Shown here piece by piece: positions 1-8,882 of a stretch of DNA of 64,000 nt (the first letter of the stretch is position 1; every line of letters begins with the position of its first letter). The position numbers were made by a program, and so were the translations under genes. The DNA comes from Neptunomonas concharum (GTDB taxonomy: Bacteria > Pseudomonadota > Gammaproteobacteria > Pseudomonadales > Balneatricaceae): the NCBI RefSeq assembly GCF_008630635.1, contig NZ_CP043869.1, positions 3,483,001 to 3,547,000 of the forward strand. Reading direction: 5' to 3'. The notes below the pieces were generated by a model that worked only from the letters and a program-made list of their open reading frames with translations, was not told the DNA's origin and did not search any database.

Positions 1-141
1 GATATTCTCGGCGATAAGGTGACTATTCAGTTGTTTTCTGCATTAAAGCGTACAGGCATTGATAGCCTGAGCCGCCAGCTAGATAACTGGCTCACGTTGC
101 CAGCCGTAAGCGAGGAAGATCACGAGCAATCAGAAGCTTAA
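1..141 (+). CDS. engB: Ribosome biogenesis GTP-binding protein EngB (YsxC/YihA), C-terminal end only
   Basis: This is the last 46 codons of an ORF entering from the left edge and ending at TAA 139-141. The visible tail (QLFSALKRTGID then a DNWL segment, then an acidic run EEDHEQSEA) resembles the C-terminus of E. coli EngB/YihA, where FSSLKKQGVD precedes an amphipathic helix and an acidic tail. EngB is an essential GTPase of 50S subunit assembly. No G-motifs are visible because the N-terminal part lies outside the window, so the call rests on the tail plus context: engB lies opposite polA in Pseudomonas and enterics, convergent with it and separated by an sRNA gene, exactly as here. Confidence 0.72.
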   Translation, partial: DILGDKVTIQLFSALKRTGIDSLSRQLDNWLTLPAVSEEDHEQSEA

Positions 142-261
142 AAAAATAAGCCCCCAGATAAAGCACTGAAGGGGAAGGCTTTAGCTGGGGGCAAGGCGTC
201 CTGCAACACAATTCACACACATCACTGAATACTGATATGAAGGGGAACTCCAGGATGTGTT
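141..261 (-). ncRNA. Probable ErsA/Spot 42-type small RNA between polA and engB
   Basis: The minus strand downstream of polA can be folded as a compact trans-acting sRNA. A 5' hairpin pairs ACACATC with GATGTGT (254-260 with 217-223). A terminator follows, with 8-bp stem GCCCCCAG/CTGGGGGC (185-192 with 150-157) and a T-rich tail (141-149). The decamer TTCCCCTTCA occurs twice, once in the 5' hairpin loop (238-247) and once in the terminator loop (167-176); both are anti-Shine-Dalgarno-like. The locus between polA and engB is the conserved site of spf (Spot 42) in enterics and of ErsA in Pseudomonas. ErsA is likewise about 130 nt with a C-rich seed. The transcript is inferred, and no ORF fits the gap. 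Confidence 0.62.
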
Positions 262-266
262 TTATT

Positions 267-295
267 ATTGACCACCTGTATTTCTCCTTAGTTCC
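267..295 (-). promoter_or_regulatory. SigmaE/AlgU-like promoter for the polA-linked sRNA
   Basis: On the minus strand GGAACTA (289-295) is followed, after 17 nt, by TCAAT (267-271). This resembles the RpoE/AlgU consensus (GGAACTT, 16-17 nt, TCTGA or TCAAA). It would place the transcript start near 260, exactly at the base of the predicted 5' hairpin. ErsA of Pseudomonas aeruginosa is known to be AlgU-dependent. The assignment is by eye, and the -10 match is imperfect. Confidence 0.45.
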
Positions 296-327
296 CCAAT
301 TGTTCAAAAAAAATACAATTTTTTTAT

Positions 328-3087
328 TTAATGCGCCTGATCCCAATTATCTCCGCTTCCCGCTTCAACGATTAAGGGCACGGATAGCTCTGCCGCCGAT
401 TGCATTTTTGCAACGACAGTATCTTTAAATTCAACAACTTGATCCGATTTTACTTCAAAAATCAGCTCATCATGAACTTGCATGATCATACGCGCATCAA
501 AATGACTTTCTGGTAGCCAAGCATCGACTAAAATCATTGCGCGTTTAATAATATCCGCCGCGGTGCCCTGCATCGGTGCATTGATTGCTGTTCGTTCAGC
601 CGCTTGTCTAACCATCGCATTTCGAGCGCTAATTCCCGGTAGATATAAACGGCGGCCAAAAACCGTTTCAACGTAGCCCTGTGTCTTGGCTTTTTCGCGA
701 ATATCTTCCATATAATGCTGAACACCGGGATACGTCGCAAAGTAATGCTCGATATACTCTTTCGCTTCGTTTCTTCCTATACCCAGCTGCTTCGCCAAGC
801 CAAATGCAGACATGCCATAGATCAAACCAAAGTTGATCGCTTTAGCGCTGCGGCGCTGCTCAGAGGTCACCTGCTCGATCGCTGTTTTGAATACTTCTGA
901 TGCCGTTGCTTTGTGTATATCTTCGCCTTGGGAGAATGCGTTTAGCAAACCTTTATCACCGGATAGATGCGCCATAATGCGTAATTCAATCTGTGAATAG
1001 TCAGCCGCCACAAGCTGGTACCCTTCTGGCGCAATAAACGCTTGACGAATACGTCTACCCTCAGACGTTCTAATGGGAATGTTTTGTAAGTTCGGATCAG
1101 TTGACGAAAGCCGCCCTGTTGCGGTCACCGCCTGATGATAGGAGGTATGTATCCTCCCCGTTCGCCCATTAATCATTAATGGTAATTTATCGGTGTAGGT
1201 CGATTTAAGCTTGCTTAGACTGCGGTGCTCCAGCAACAGCTTCGGCAACGGGTAATCCAGCGCAAGTTCTTGCAACACCTCTTCTGCGGTTGATGGCACA
1301 CCTTTTGGCGTTTTCTTCAATACCGGCAGGCTAAGCTCGTTAAACAGAATCTCTTGTAACTGCTTGGTCGAGGCTAAATTAAAGACTTTACCCGCCATAT
1401 CATGGGCTTCACGCTCTAGTTCTGTGAGCCGCTGTTCTATCTCTACACTTTGCTTACCCAACAGGTTCGCATCCACCAGCGCACCTTGACGCTCCATGCC
1501 TGAGAGCACAGGGATCAAAGGTTTTTCTATATCAATAAATACCTTCTCTAGGGAAGGTTCGCTACTGAGTTGCTGGTACAAGGTTTGATGGAGCCGCAAG
1601 GTAATATCGGCATCTTCTGCGGCATAGGGCCCTGCTTGCTCTAGATCAATTTGGTTGAATGTCAGTTGCTTTTTACCCTTGCCCGCAATTTCCTCAAAAC
1701 TAACCGTTTTTACCCCCAGATACTTATCGGCAAGACTGTCCATATCGTGGCGTGTTGCTGTAGAGTTCAACACATAGGATTCCAACATCGTGTCAAAAGC
1801 GACACCGCGCAAAGTAATACCGTAGCGTGCTAAAACATTCATATCGAATTTAATATGCTGGCCCACTTTTTTGTGAGTATCACTTTCCAGCAAAGGCTTT
1901 AACTGGGCTAGCACATCATTACGATCCAGCTGTTCTGGAGCACCCACATAGTCATGAGCTAGCGGTACATAAGCGGCTTCACCCGCTTCGATCGCAAAGG
2001 AAACACCGACTAGCTCCGCTTCCATATAATCTAAGCGGTCCGTTTCCGTATCAAAGGCAAATAACTCGGCAGACGCTAAGCGAGCGAGCCACTCATCTAA
2101 CGCCTTCTGTTCGGTCACAACTTGATAGCGCAAGTCACTCGGTCCTTGCGGTGCTGTATGTGCTTCAGCCTCTGCGGTACTAGCAGCACCAGCACCTGTC
2201 ACACCACTTTCTAGCTCTTGTACCCAGCTGCGGAATTCGTAGGTTTTAAAAAGCGCTAATAAGGCGTCTTTATCTTGGCAAGGCATACCAATATCAGGCA
2301 AATCAAAATCTAATGGCACATCGGTTTTGATTGTCGCCAACCGGTAAGATAGCTCAGCAGCCTCACGGTGCTCTTCGAGCTTTTTAGCCATCGTTTTGGC
2401 ACCACGAAACCCTAAGCCCTCAATATCACCTAAGCGCGAGTACAGCTCAGAGATGCCCCCGATACCCTGCAGCAGAGCCAATGCCGTTTTTTCACCAACA
2501 CCTGGAACACCTGGGATGTTGTCAACTTTATCCCCCATGAGTGCGAGGAGATCAATAATCAAATGAGGAGGTATACCAAACTTCTCTTCAACGCCTGCAA
2601 CATCCAGCGTTGTATTATTCATGGTATTGATAAGTGTGACATGCTCATCCACCAGCTGCGCCATATCTTTATCGCCCGTGGATATGATCGTTTCACAGCC
2701 CTGCGCACTCGCCAGACGCGCCATGGTGCCAATAACATCATCCGCCTCTACTCCGTCTTCAATGATGAGCGGCAACCCCATTGCGCGTATAATCTGATGG
2801 ATGGGATCGACTTGAGCGCGTAAATCGTCCGGCATCGGTGGCCGATGGGCTTTATACTCAGCAAAAATTTCGTCTCTGAATGTCTTACCCTTAGCATCAA
2901 ACACCACCGCTATTCGACCTTGGGGATAGGCGTTAATCAGGCTTCTTAGCATGGAAGTAACTACCCGAATAGCGCCGCTAGGCTGACCGTCACTGGTACG
3001 TAAATCCGCTTGCTGAGAGGCGAAAAAGGCTCGGTACAAATAGGAAGATCCGTCGACTAAAATAAGGGGGGAAGCTGGCTGAGTCAT
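328..3087 (-). CDS. polA: DNA polymerase I
   Basis: This is a full-length (919 aa) PolA with all three domains. The N-terminal 5'-3' exonuclease begins [16 protein letters not shown]. The 3'-5' proofreading domain retains the exo I motif FAFDTETD, so proofreading looks intact. The polymerase domain shows motif A (DYSQIELR), motif B ([14 protein letters not shown]) and motif C ([10 protein letters not shown]). The enzyme fills gaps and removes RNA primers in repair and Okazaki fragment maturation. I prefer ATG 3087 over TTG 3093, because GGA sits 6 nt upstream of the ATG and the resulting [13 protein letters not shown] matches the family start. An A/T-rich hairpin (306-325) just past the stop may end the mRNA before the sRNA gene. 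Confidence 0.97.
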   Translation of the reverse strand: MTQPASPLILVDGSSYLYRAFFASQQADLRTSDGQPSGAIRVVTSMLRSLINAYPQGRIAVVFDAKGKTFRDEIFAEYKAHRPPMPDDLRAQVDPIHQIIRAMGLPLIIEDGVEADDVIGTMARLASAQGCETIISTGDKDMAQLVDEHVTLINTMNNTTLDVAGVEEKFGIPPHLIIDLLALMGDKVDNIPGVPGVGEKTALALLQGIGGISELYSRLGDIEGLGFRGAKTMAKKLEEHREAAELSYRLATIKTDVPLDFDLPDIGMPCQDKDALLALFKTYEFRSWVQELESGVTGAGAASTAEAEAHTAPQGPSDLRYQVVTEQKALDEWLARLASAELFAFDTETDRLDYMEAELVGVSFAIEAGEAAYVPLAHDYVGAPEQLDRNDVLAQLKPLLESDTHKKVGQHIKFDMNVLARYGITLRGVAFDTMLESYVLNSTATRHDMDSLADKYLGVKTVSFEEIAGKGKKQLTFNQIDLEQAGPYAAEDADITLRLHQTLYQQLSSEPSLEKVFIDIEKPLIPVLSGMERQGALVDANLLGKQSVEIEQRLTELEREAHDMAGKVFNLASTKQLQEILFNELSLPVLKKTPKGVPSTAEEVLQELALDYPLPKLLLEHRSLSKLKSTYTDKLPLMINGRTGRIHTSYHQAVTATGRLSSTDPNLQNIPIRTSEGRRIRQAFIAPEGYQLVAADYSQIELRIMAHLSGDKGLLNAFSQGEDIHKATASEVFKTAIEQVTSEQRRSAKAINFGLIYGMSAFGLAKQLGIGRNEAKEYIEHYFATYPGVQHYMEDIREKAKTQGYVETVFGRRLYLPGISARNAMVRQAAERTAINAPMQGTAADIIKRAMILVDAWLPESHFDARMIMQVHDELIFEVKSDQVVEFKDTVVAKMQSAAELSVPLIVEAGSGDNWDQAH

Positions 3088-3191
3088 GTTCAATCCATCA
3101 GTTAAGTTATCCGGGATGCTTTACAGAGCGATTATCCCAGCCCACAATCATAGTCAATCTGAAGCTGTCAGACCAATGGCAAAAGGAAGGA

Positions 3192-3476
3192 ATGATGAAA
3201 CAGTTACTTTTTACACTCGGCCTCTTACTGTCACTAAGCAGTTGGGCTGCTGGCTTACCCGGAGATCCGGAAGAAGGTGAGCCGGATATTCGTATCCATC
3301 ACCAAGACGATAACACTTATTATGAATATCGAATCAATGGCGTGTTACAAGAAATTAAGGTGGTACCTGCGGTAGGAAAGCCCTACTATCTGGTCCCTTC
3401 TGAAGGGCACGACTCCATGACGCGTGTTGAAGAATCCACACTATTGATCCCTAAATGGGTTATTTTCCGCTGGTAA
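3192..3476 (+). CDS. DUF2782 family secreted small protein
   Basis: A 94-residue protein with a clear Sec signal peptide (MMKQLLFTLGLLLSLSSWAAG) and a mature part containing PDIRIHHQDDNTYYEYRINGVLQEIKVVP. This matches the DUF2782 family, which in Pseudomonas and relatives sits between polA and thrB, as here. Function is unknown; a small periplasmic beta-rich protein is likely. The ATG at 3192 and a second at 3195 both follow a strong GGAAGG ribosome site (3185-3190). It ends 4 nt before thrB, so the two are probably co-transcribed, divergently from polA. Confidence 0.85.
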   Translation: MMKQLLFTLGLLLSLSSWAAGLPGDPEEGEPDIRIHHQDDNTYYEYRINGVLQEIKVVPAVGKPYYLVPSEGHDSMTRVEESTLLIPKWVIFRW

Positions 3477-3480
3477 TATC

Positions 3481-4458
3481 GTGGCTGTATATACACAACT
3501 CTCACAAAGTGACATGAAAAACCTACTCTCTCAATTTGATTTGGGAGAGTTGGTTTCGTTTAAAGGCATTGAAGGGGGTATTGAAAATACCAACTACTTT
3601 GTAACGCTGGCGCAGAAATCTCAGCAAACGGAGTATGTGCTCACACTATTCGAAGAGTTTGGCATGGAAGAGATGCCATTCTTTGTTGAGTTAACCACTT
3701 GGTTAGCAGGTAAAGGCATTCCTGTTCCTGCACCGTTTCAAGACAAAAACAGTATTGCGCTCAAGAAGATTCACAACCGCCCGGCCATGCTGCAACCACG
3801 TTTTAGCGGCCACCATGTGGCCCAAACTGAGCTCACAGCAGAGCACTGCGCCTCTATTGGAGGGCACTTGGCACGCTTCCATTTGGCTGCTGAACATTTT
3901 TACCTGCGTAGACAAGCCCATCGCGGTGTATTTTGGTGGCGACGGGAAAGCCAAACCATTCAACGCTTTCTTAGCCCTGAAGATGGTGAATTGTTGACTC
4001 AGGAAGTACGTCTGTTTGACGAACTTCGTGAACAACCTTGGGGGTTACCCATGGGGATTGTTCATGGTGATCTGTTTCACGACAACGCACTGTTCGACGG
4101 ATCTCAAGTCTCTGCCATTTTAGACATTTACAACGCCGCGACAGCGTTTCTTTTGTTCGATCTGGCCATTGTCGCCAACGACTGGTGCACCTTACCGGAT
4201 GGCAGTATTGATACCATAAGAGAACAAGCGCTGTTAGATGCTTATAAAACCGAGCGGCCTTTCACCGATGACGAGCACAAAGCTTGGCCACAGATGACCC
4301 GTACTGCCGCTATGCGTTTCTGGCTCTCCCGTCTCATCCCAGCCTACGGCGTACAGCAGGCAGGACGCGAAAGCAGTGACATGGTGATTAAAGATCCCGG
4401 TGAACTCAAACGCATCTTACTCCAGCGCATCGCCAACCCTTCAAGTCTACCCAGCTAA
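3481..4458 (+). CDS. thrB: Homoserine kinase, ThrB type II
   Basis: A 325-aa member of the choline/aminoglycoside-kinase-fold homoserine kinases (the Pseudomonas ThrB type, unrelated to the E. coli GHMP-fold ThrB). It phosphorylates L-homoserine with ATP for threonine synthesis. The catalytic loop HGDLFHDNALFDG and the metal-binding ILDIYNAAT segment are present, as are the early motif GGIENTNYFVTL and the late NDWCTLPDGSID and FWLSRLIPAY. The GTG start at 3481 is preferred because the residues after it align with the family N-terminus; the next ATG (3514) would remove conserved sequence. It follows the DUF2782 gene by 4 nt and precedes uvrD by 42 nt. Confidence 0.95.
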   Translation: MAVYTQLSQSDMKNLLSQFDLGELVSFKGIEGGIENTNYFVTLAQKSQQTEYVLTLFEEFGMEEMPFFVELTTWLAGKGIPVPAPFQDKNSIALKKIHNRPAMLQPRFSGHHVAQTELTAEHCASIGGHLARFHLAAEHFYLRRQAHRGVFWWRRESQTIQRFLSPEDGELLTQEVRLFDELREQPWGLPMGIVHGDLFHDNALFDGSQVSAILDIYNAATAFLLFDLAIVANDWCTLPDGSIDTIREQALLDAYKTERPFTDDEHKAWPQMTRTAAMRFWLSRLIPAYGVQQAGRESSDMVIKDPGELKRILLQRIANPSSLPS

Positions 4459-4500
4459 TGCGGGTAGTTCACTCACTCATACAGGAATCACCTCAAGCGG

Positions 4501-6708
4501 ATGGACGTTACAGCAATCATTGATGGTTTAAACGACGCGCAACGGGCTGCTGTAACAGCACCTGTACAAAACCTCTTAGTATTGGCCGGTGCAGGTTCAG
4601 GTAAAACCCGCGTATTGGTGCATCGCATCGGTTGGTTAGTACAAACCGAGGGTATGTCACCTTATTCCATTATGGCGGTAACGTTCACCAACAAGGCCGC
4701 TAGAGAAATGCGTGGTCGTATTGAAGAGCTACTTGGCGTTAACCCACACGGCATGTGGGTCGGCACCTTTCACGGGCTTGCTCATCGCTTGTTACGTGCT
4801 CATTGGCGTGACGCAGGGCTTAATGAGAACTTCCAGATTATGGATAGCGAAGACCAGCTACGCCTGATCAAGCGACTCTGCAAAGAGATGAATCTGGACG
4901 AGAACCGTTGGCCTGCTCGTCAGTTTCAGTGGTACATCAATGCACAGAAAGATGAAGGGCTGCGCAGCCGACATATCGAGCGAACCGGCGACCCCTACGA
5001 TAAGATGATGATCGGCATGTATGAGGCCTATGAAGACGCCTGTGATCGTGGCGGCATGATCGATTTTGGCGAGCTTCTACTTCGTTGCCTTGAGCTTTTG
5101 AGAGATCATAATCCAACATTGCTTCGTCACTACCAGGAACGTTTTCGCTACATCCTTGTAGATGAGTTCCAAGATACCAATGCTATTCAGTACGCATGGC
5201 TACGTTTAATGACGGGCAATGATCGTAAACTGATGGCGGTTGGCGACGACGATCAGTCCATTTATGGCTGGCGTGGCGCCCGCATTGAAAATATCCAAAA
5301 TTTACCGGAGCACTTCCCTGGTGCCGAGGTTATTCGATTAGAACAAAACTACCGCTCCACTCAAACGATTTTGGAAGCGGCCAACGCGGTTATCGCAAAC
5401 AATCGCGGACGCTTGGGCAAACAACTCTGGACCGAGGGTAAAGATGGCGAAAAAATATCCCTCTACTCAGCCTTCAATGAGCAAGATGAAGCCCGCTTTA
5501 TTGTCGGGCAAATTCAGAAATGGGTAGAGAACGGGAGTCTTCGCGCAGAGTCAGCTATTCTTTACCGCTCCAATGCCCAATCACGGGTCTTAGAGGAAGC
5601 GCTGATCCGCAGTGGCGTGCCTTACCGCATTTATGGCGGCCATCGTTTCTATGATCGCCTTGAAATCAAGAACGCACTTGCCTATTTACGATTGGTTTCT
5701 AACCGCGATGATGATACCGCTATGGAACGTATTATTAATGTTCCTACTCGCGGTATTGGCACGCGAACGATTGAAGTTGTTCGCGAACAAGCCAGAACAG
5801 AAAATATCCCCATGTGGCGCGCCGCCAATGAAGTGGTAGAGTACAAAAAACTACCCGCACGTGCGCTTTCTGCACTGCAGGCGTTTTTAGATATTATCAA
5901 TCGGATCGATACCGAATCCACGGGCACCTCGTTACACGAACTGACAGACCATGCGATTCAACTTAGCGGGCTAATCGAGCACCACAAGAAAGAGAAAGGC
6001 GACAAAGCTCAGTCCCGCCTAGAAAACTTGGAAGAACTGATCAACGCCGCCAAACAGTTTACTAGTCAGTGGGAAGCCACGGCAGAAGAGGAAAATGTTA
6101 CTGAACTCTCCGCATTCCTTGATCAGGCAGCCCTTGATGCTGGCGAAGCGCAAGCTGATGATCATCAAGACAGCGTCCAGCTGATGACCTTACACTCAGC
6201 CAAAGGGCTGGAGTTCCCTTTGGTCTTTTTGGCCGGAATGGAAGAGGGACTATTCCCCCACAGCATGTCGGCAGAAGAGCCGGGGCGTATGGAAGAGGAG
6301 CGCCGTCTTTGCTACGTAGGCATCACTCGCGCCATGCAAAAGCTGTTTCTTACCTATGCCGAAGCACGCCGTATGCATGGCCAAGATAACTACAACCGTC
6401 CATCGCGCTTTATCCAAGAGATACCTCTGGAATTAGTGGAAGAGGTTCGTCTTAACGCAACGGTGAGTCGACCAATGACCGCACGCAATGACTATAGCAA
6501 CTCGTCTAACGGTTTATTCAATAACGTGCAGCAGGACGATGGCACTCCACCTATCTATATCGGGCAGCGAGTGTGCCACCCGATCTTCGGTGAAGGCATC
6601 GTATTAAACTGCGAAGGCAACGGCCCAAAGGCTCGCGTGCAAGTCAACTTTGACAGCGAAGGTATGAAATGGCTGGTGCTGGGCTTTGCTAAACTAGAAC
6701 CCGCTTAG
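4501..6708 (+). CDS. uvrD: DNA helicase II UvrD
   Basis: A 735-aa superfamily 1A helicase with Walker A GAGSGKTRVL, motif Ia TFTNKAAREM, motif II LVDEFQDTN, motif III GDDDQSIYGWRGA, motif IV LEQNYRS, motif V LMTLHSAKGLEF and motif VI CYVGITRA. It unwinds 3' to 5' in nucleotide excision and mismatch repair. The C-terminal segment (VCHPIFGEGIVLNCEGNG to WLVLGFAKLEP) is the UvrD tudor-like RNA-polymerase-interacting domain, which favours UvrD over Rep. Length is typical (E. coli 720 aa). Confidence 0.96.
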   Translation: MDVTAIIDGLNDAQRAAVTAPVQNLLVLAGAGSGKTRVLVHRIGWLVQTEGMSPYSIMAVTFTNKAAREMRGRIEELLGVNPHGMWVGTFHGLAHRLLRAHWRDAGLNENFQIMDSEDQLRLIKRLCKEMNLDENRWPARQFQWYINAQKDEGLRSRHIERTGDPYDKMMIGMYEAYEDACDRGGMIDFGELLLRCLELLRDHNPTLLRHYQERFRYILVDEFQDTNAIQYAWLRLMTGNDRKLMAVGDDDQSIYGWRGARIENIQNLPEHFPGAEVIRLEQNYRSTQTILEAANAVIANNRGRLGKQLWTEGKDGEKISLYSAFNEQDEARFIVGQIQKWVENGSLRAESAILYRSNAQSRVLEEALIRSGVPYRIYGGHRFYDRLEIKNALAYLRLVSNRDDDTAMERIINVPTRGIGTRTIEVVREQARTENIPMWRAANEVVEYKKLPARALSALQAFLDIINRIDTESTGTSLHELTDHAIQLSGLIEHHKKEKGDKAQSRLENLEELINAAKQFTSQWEATAEEENVTELSAFLDQAALDAGEAQADDHQDSVQLMTLHSAKGLEFPLVFLAGMEEGLFPHSMSAEEPGRMEEERRLCYVGITRAMQKLFLTYAEARRMHGQDNYNRPSRFIQEIPLELVEEVRLNATVSRPMTARNDYSNSSNGLFNNVQQDDGTPPIYIGQRVCHPIFGEGIVLNCEGNGPKARVQVNFDSEGMKWLVLGFAKLEPA

Positions 6709-6790
6709 GTCCTAAGATAGTGGCAAAGCATGAACATTTCAGAGACAATTCTGCCTAACCTATATTTATTTTCTTTTTAAGAAGCAACTG

Positions 6791-7063
6791 GTGACCATTT
6801 TGGCTAAAAAAAATACCCGCGACGAACACAACAAAGTAACCACTCAATTTATCGATCTCGCCAACCAGCTAAAAGATAAAGGACACGACATTGAGCTTAT
6901 TGCCGCCGCATTGATGAGTGCATCTGGCATTTACACCACCTATACCGTGGCTGGAGATCAAGGCTATCTCCAACAGGCAGGGGTCGACAAAGTAGCTGCT
7001 CGCTATAAAGAGAACCTCACCTATATTCAAGAGGTTAAAAAAGCAGCCGCGAAAGCTAGCTGA
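6791..7063 (+). CDS. DUF3144-like small protein
   Basis: A 90-aa soluble protein with a lysine-rich N-terminus and helical content (FIDLANQLKDKGHDIELIAAALMSASGIYTTY, then a YKENLTYIQEVKKAA tail). The pattern FIxLANxL, xxAALMxAS, YxENLxxI resembles DUF3144, a short proteobacterial family of unknown function. The listed start is GTG 6791 after AAGAAG (6779-6784); TTG 6800, giving an AKKN start, is an alternative. It has its own 82-nt leader after uvrD. No function is assigned. Confidence 0.65.
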   Translation: MTILAKKNTRDEHNKVTTQFIDLANQLKDKGHDIELIAAALMSASGIYTTYTVAGDQGYLQQAGVDKVAARYKENLTYIQEVKKAAAKAS

Positions 7064-7120
7064 TAATTCCGCGTCACAAGTCAGGAAGACAGCGACGGCT
7101 CTATTATAAGGCTTCCGGCT

Positions 7121-7687
7121 ATGCAAACCCGCACGATGTTTAACTCCCCGATAGCCCGTCCACTTTTGAGGGGGCTATCGCAGTTTTTACTTAAGCTATT
7201 CGGCTGGAAAGTCACGGGGGGGATTCCTAAAGAACTCCAAAAATGTGTGATCATTGCAGCCCCTCACACCACAAATTGGGATATGCCTGTCAGTTTAATG
7301 GTCGCCTTCTCACTCGATACCAGCTTGCATTGGGTTGGTAAAAGCAGCATTTTCCGCTTCCCTTTTGGAGGGCTCATGCGCTGGATGGGCGGCATACCTG
7401 TGGATCGCTCTCAGTCGAATAATATGGTGGCCGCCACCGTAGCAACATTTGCCCAATACTCAGAACTACGTATTATGATGGCACCGGAAGGCACTCGCGC
7501 AAAAGTGCGAGCTTGGAAGTCTGGCTTTTATCATATTGCCCATGGGGCCGGTGTTCCTTTAGCATTAGGCTTTGTGGATTATAAAAATCGTTGCGCAGGC
7601 ATCGGAAAAATTATCAACACCAGCGGTAGTTACGATGCAGATATGGTGGAGATCCGCGAATTTTATCGCCCATTTGAAGAGTTGTGA
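7121..7687 (+). CDS. PlsC-like 1-acyl-glycerol-3-phosphate acyltransferase family protein
   Basis: A 188-aa acyltransferase of the PlsC/LPLAT superfamily. The catalytic HX4D motif reads HTTNWD, the acceptor-binding motif is EGTR (in APEGTRAKV), and GGIPVDRS is the third conserved block. It likely transfers an acyl chain to a lysophospholipid or similar acceptor at the inner membrane. It is shorter than PlsC proper (about 245 aa) and lacks an obvious membrane anchor, so the substrate is unknown. It is separated from the DUF938 gene by only 3 nt, indicating one transcript. Confidence 0.85.
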   Translation: MQTRTMFNSPIARPLLRGLSQFLLKLFGWKVTGGIPKELQKCVIIAAPHTTNWDMPVSLMVAFSLDTSLHWVGKSSIFRFPFGGLMRWMGGIPVDRSQSNNMVAATVATFAQYSELRIMMAPEGTRAKVRAWKSGFYHIAHGAGVPLALGFVDYKNRCAGIGKIINTSGSYDADMVEIREFYRPFEEL

Positions 7688-7690
7688 TGG

Positions 7691-8278
7691 ATGCTGAACT
7701 TTAGCGAAGCTTGTGAGCGCAATAAAGAACCCATTGCTGATGCTTTATCTGTCTATCTGTCGGATATCTGCTCAGTCCTTGAAGTGGGCAGCGGCTCAGG
7801 ACAGCATGCCCTTTTTTTTTCTAAGCGGTTTCCGCACCTTTTTTGGCAGCCGACAGAGCAGGCTCCCTATTTAGCGGCATTGCAGACAAACCTGAAAGAG
7901 CACCGACACAAAAACATTCTTGAACCTTACACTCTGAATGTTAACCACCATTGGCCTGATAACCACTATGATGCGCTCTTTACAGCGAATACACTGCATA
8001 TTATGAGCTTGAGTGCCGTTGAAAACCTGTTTCTCGGCGTAGGAAAAGCTATTCATGCTTCTGGAAGACTGTTTCTGTATGGCCCCTTTCGCTACCAAGG
8101 CCGATATACATCGACCAGCAATGCACAGTTTGATCAATGGCTTAAAGCACGAGACCCTCTCAGTGGAATTCGTGATATCAACGTAATAACACAGCTAGCT
8201 GAACAACAAGGCTTTACCTTAAACACTGATATTTCCATGCCCGCCAATAATCAGCTTTTGGTATTTAAGCGCGGATAA
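7691..8278 (+). CDS. DUF938 family SAM-dependent methyltransferase-like protein
   Basis: A 195-aa class I methyltransferase-like protein. The SAM-binding glycine loop is LEVGSGSGQHALFF (about residues 30-43), followed by a PTEQ segment at the second strand, FTANTLHIMS (motif IV/post-I) and LFLYGPFRYQGRYTSTSNAQFD. The last block, together with the N-terminal FSEACERNKEPI, is characteristic of DUF938, a proteobacterial and animal family (human METTL26-like) whose substrate is not established. It is translationally close to the upstream acyltransferase. Confidence 0.88.
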   Translation: MLNFSEACERNKEPIADALSVYLSDICSVLEVGSGSGQHALFFSKRFPHLFWQPTEQAPYLAALQTNLKEHRHKNILEPYTLNVNHHWPDNHYDALFTANTLHIMSLSAVENLFLGVGKAIHASGRLFLYGPFRYQGRYTSTSNAQFDQWLKARDPLSGIRDINVITQLAEQQGFTLNTDISMPANNQLLVFKRG

Positions 8279-8293
8279 TCGCCAAAAGTTACA

Positions 8294-8677
8294 TCAGATG
8301 GTGCGAATATGCCCTTCTTCATCAATCGCTACTTGCACACACTCTGTTTCGGTAACTTTTCTTAGCGCACGCCCATCAGGACAACGCCCCCACACCTCGA
8401 TACGAATACGGATAGAGCTGCTCCCTGTTTCAATACGATCGGTATAGAAACTTAGAACCGTACCGACAAGCACCGGCGACATAAACTCCATCTCACCCAC
8501 GGACACGGTTGCTACACGACCGGCGGTATCCCGGCCTGCTCGCATCTCAGCAGCAAGCACCACCTGTGATGCAACCCAACCGCCGTAAACATCACCAAAC
8601 ATATTCGTCGCTGTATGATCAGCCGGGCGCTTGAGCGTTAACTCGCCTGTCGGCGTTAATTCTATTTCATCATTCAT
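8294..8677 (-). CDS. YciA-like acyl-CoA thioesterase (hotdog fold)
   Basis: A 127-aa single hotdog-domain protein resembling E. coli YciA. The conserved block TATNMFGDVYGGWVASQ contains the catalytic acidic residue and the GG helix start, followed by RVATVSVGEMEFMSPVLVGTVLSFY and the late IRIEVWG strand. Such enzymes hydrolyse short- and medium-chain acyl-CoA and work as hexamers of dimers. The gene converges with DUF938 (gap 15 nt) and is divergent from pstS, sharing the 8678-8882 intergenic region with the Pho promoter. Confidence 0.85.
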   Translation of the reverse strand: MNDEIELTPTGELTLKRPADHTATNMFGDVYGGWVASQVVLAAEMRAGRDTAGRVATVSVGEMEFMSPVLVGTVLSFYTDRIETGSSSIRIRIEVWGRCPDGRALRKVTETECVQVAIDEEGHIRTI

Positions 8678-8803
8678 ATGGTTACAGACGCCACTTTGCT
8701 ATTTTTATGGGCTAACATAGATATTGGATTCTATACGAAAGTCTAAACGAGCCGCATCAAAAACCGATCTTTTTATAAAGCTCCACATATAATATCGATG
8801 CCG

Positions 8804-8837
8804 CTGTCACATTCTTGTCACAAACCCGCCCTATATT
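8804..8837 (+). promoter_or_regulatory. PhoB box and -10 element of pstS
   Basis: CTGTCACATTCTTGTCACA (8804-8822) is two 7-bp TGTCA-type repeats in the 11-bp spacing of a Pho box (consensus CTGTCATAAAACTGTCATA). A -10 hexamer TATATT follows at 8832-8837, 9 nt beyond the box, the geometry used when PhoB replaces a -35 element. It implies induction of pstS under phosphate limitation. Confidence 0.88.
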
Positions 8838-8882
8838 ACGCTCATTCCATTTATTAAACCCATTGTCTCTTTGGAGCAAGTG

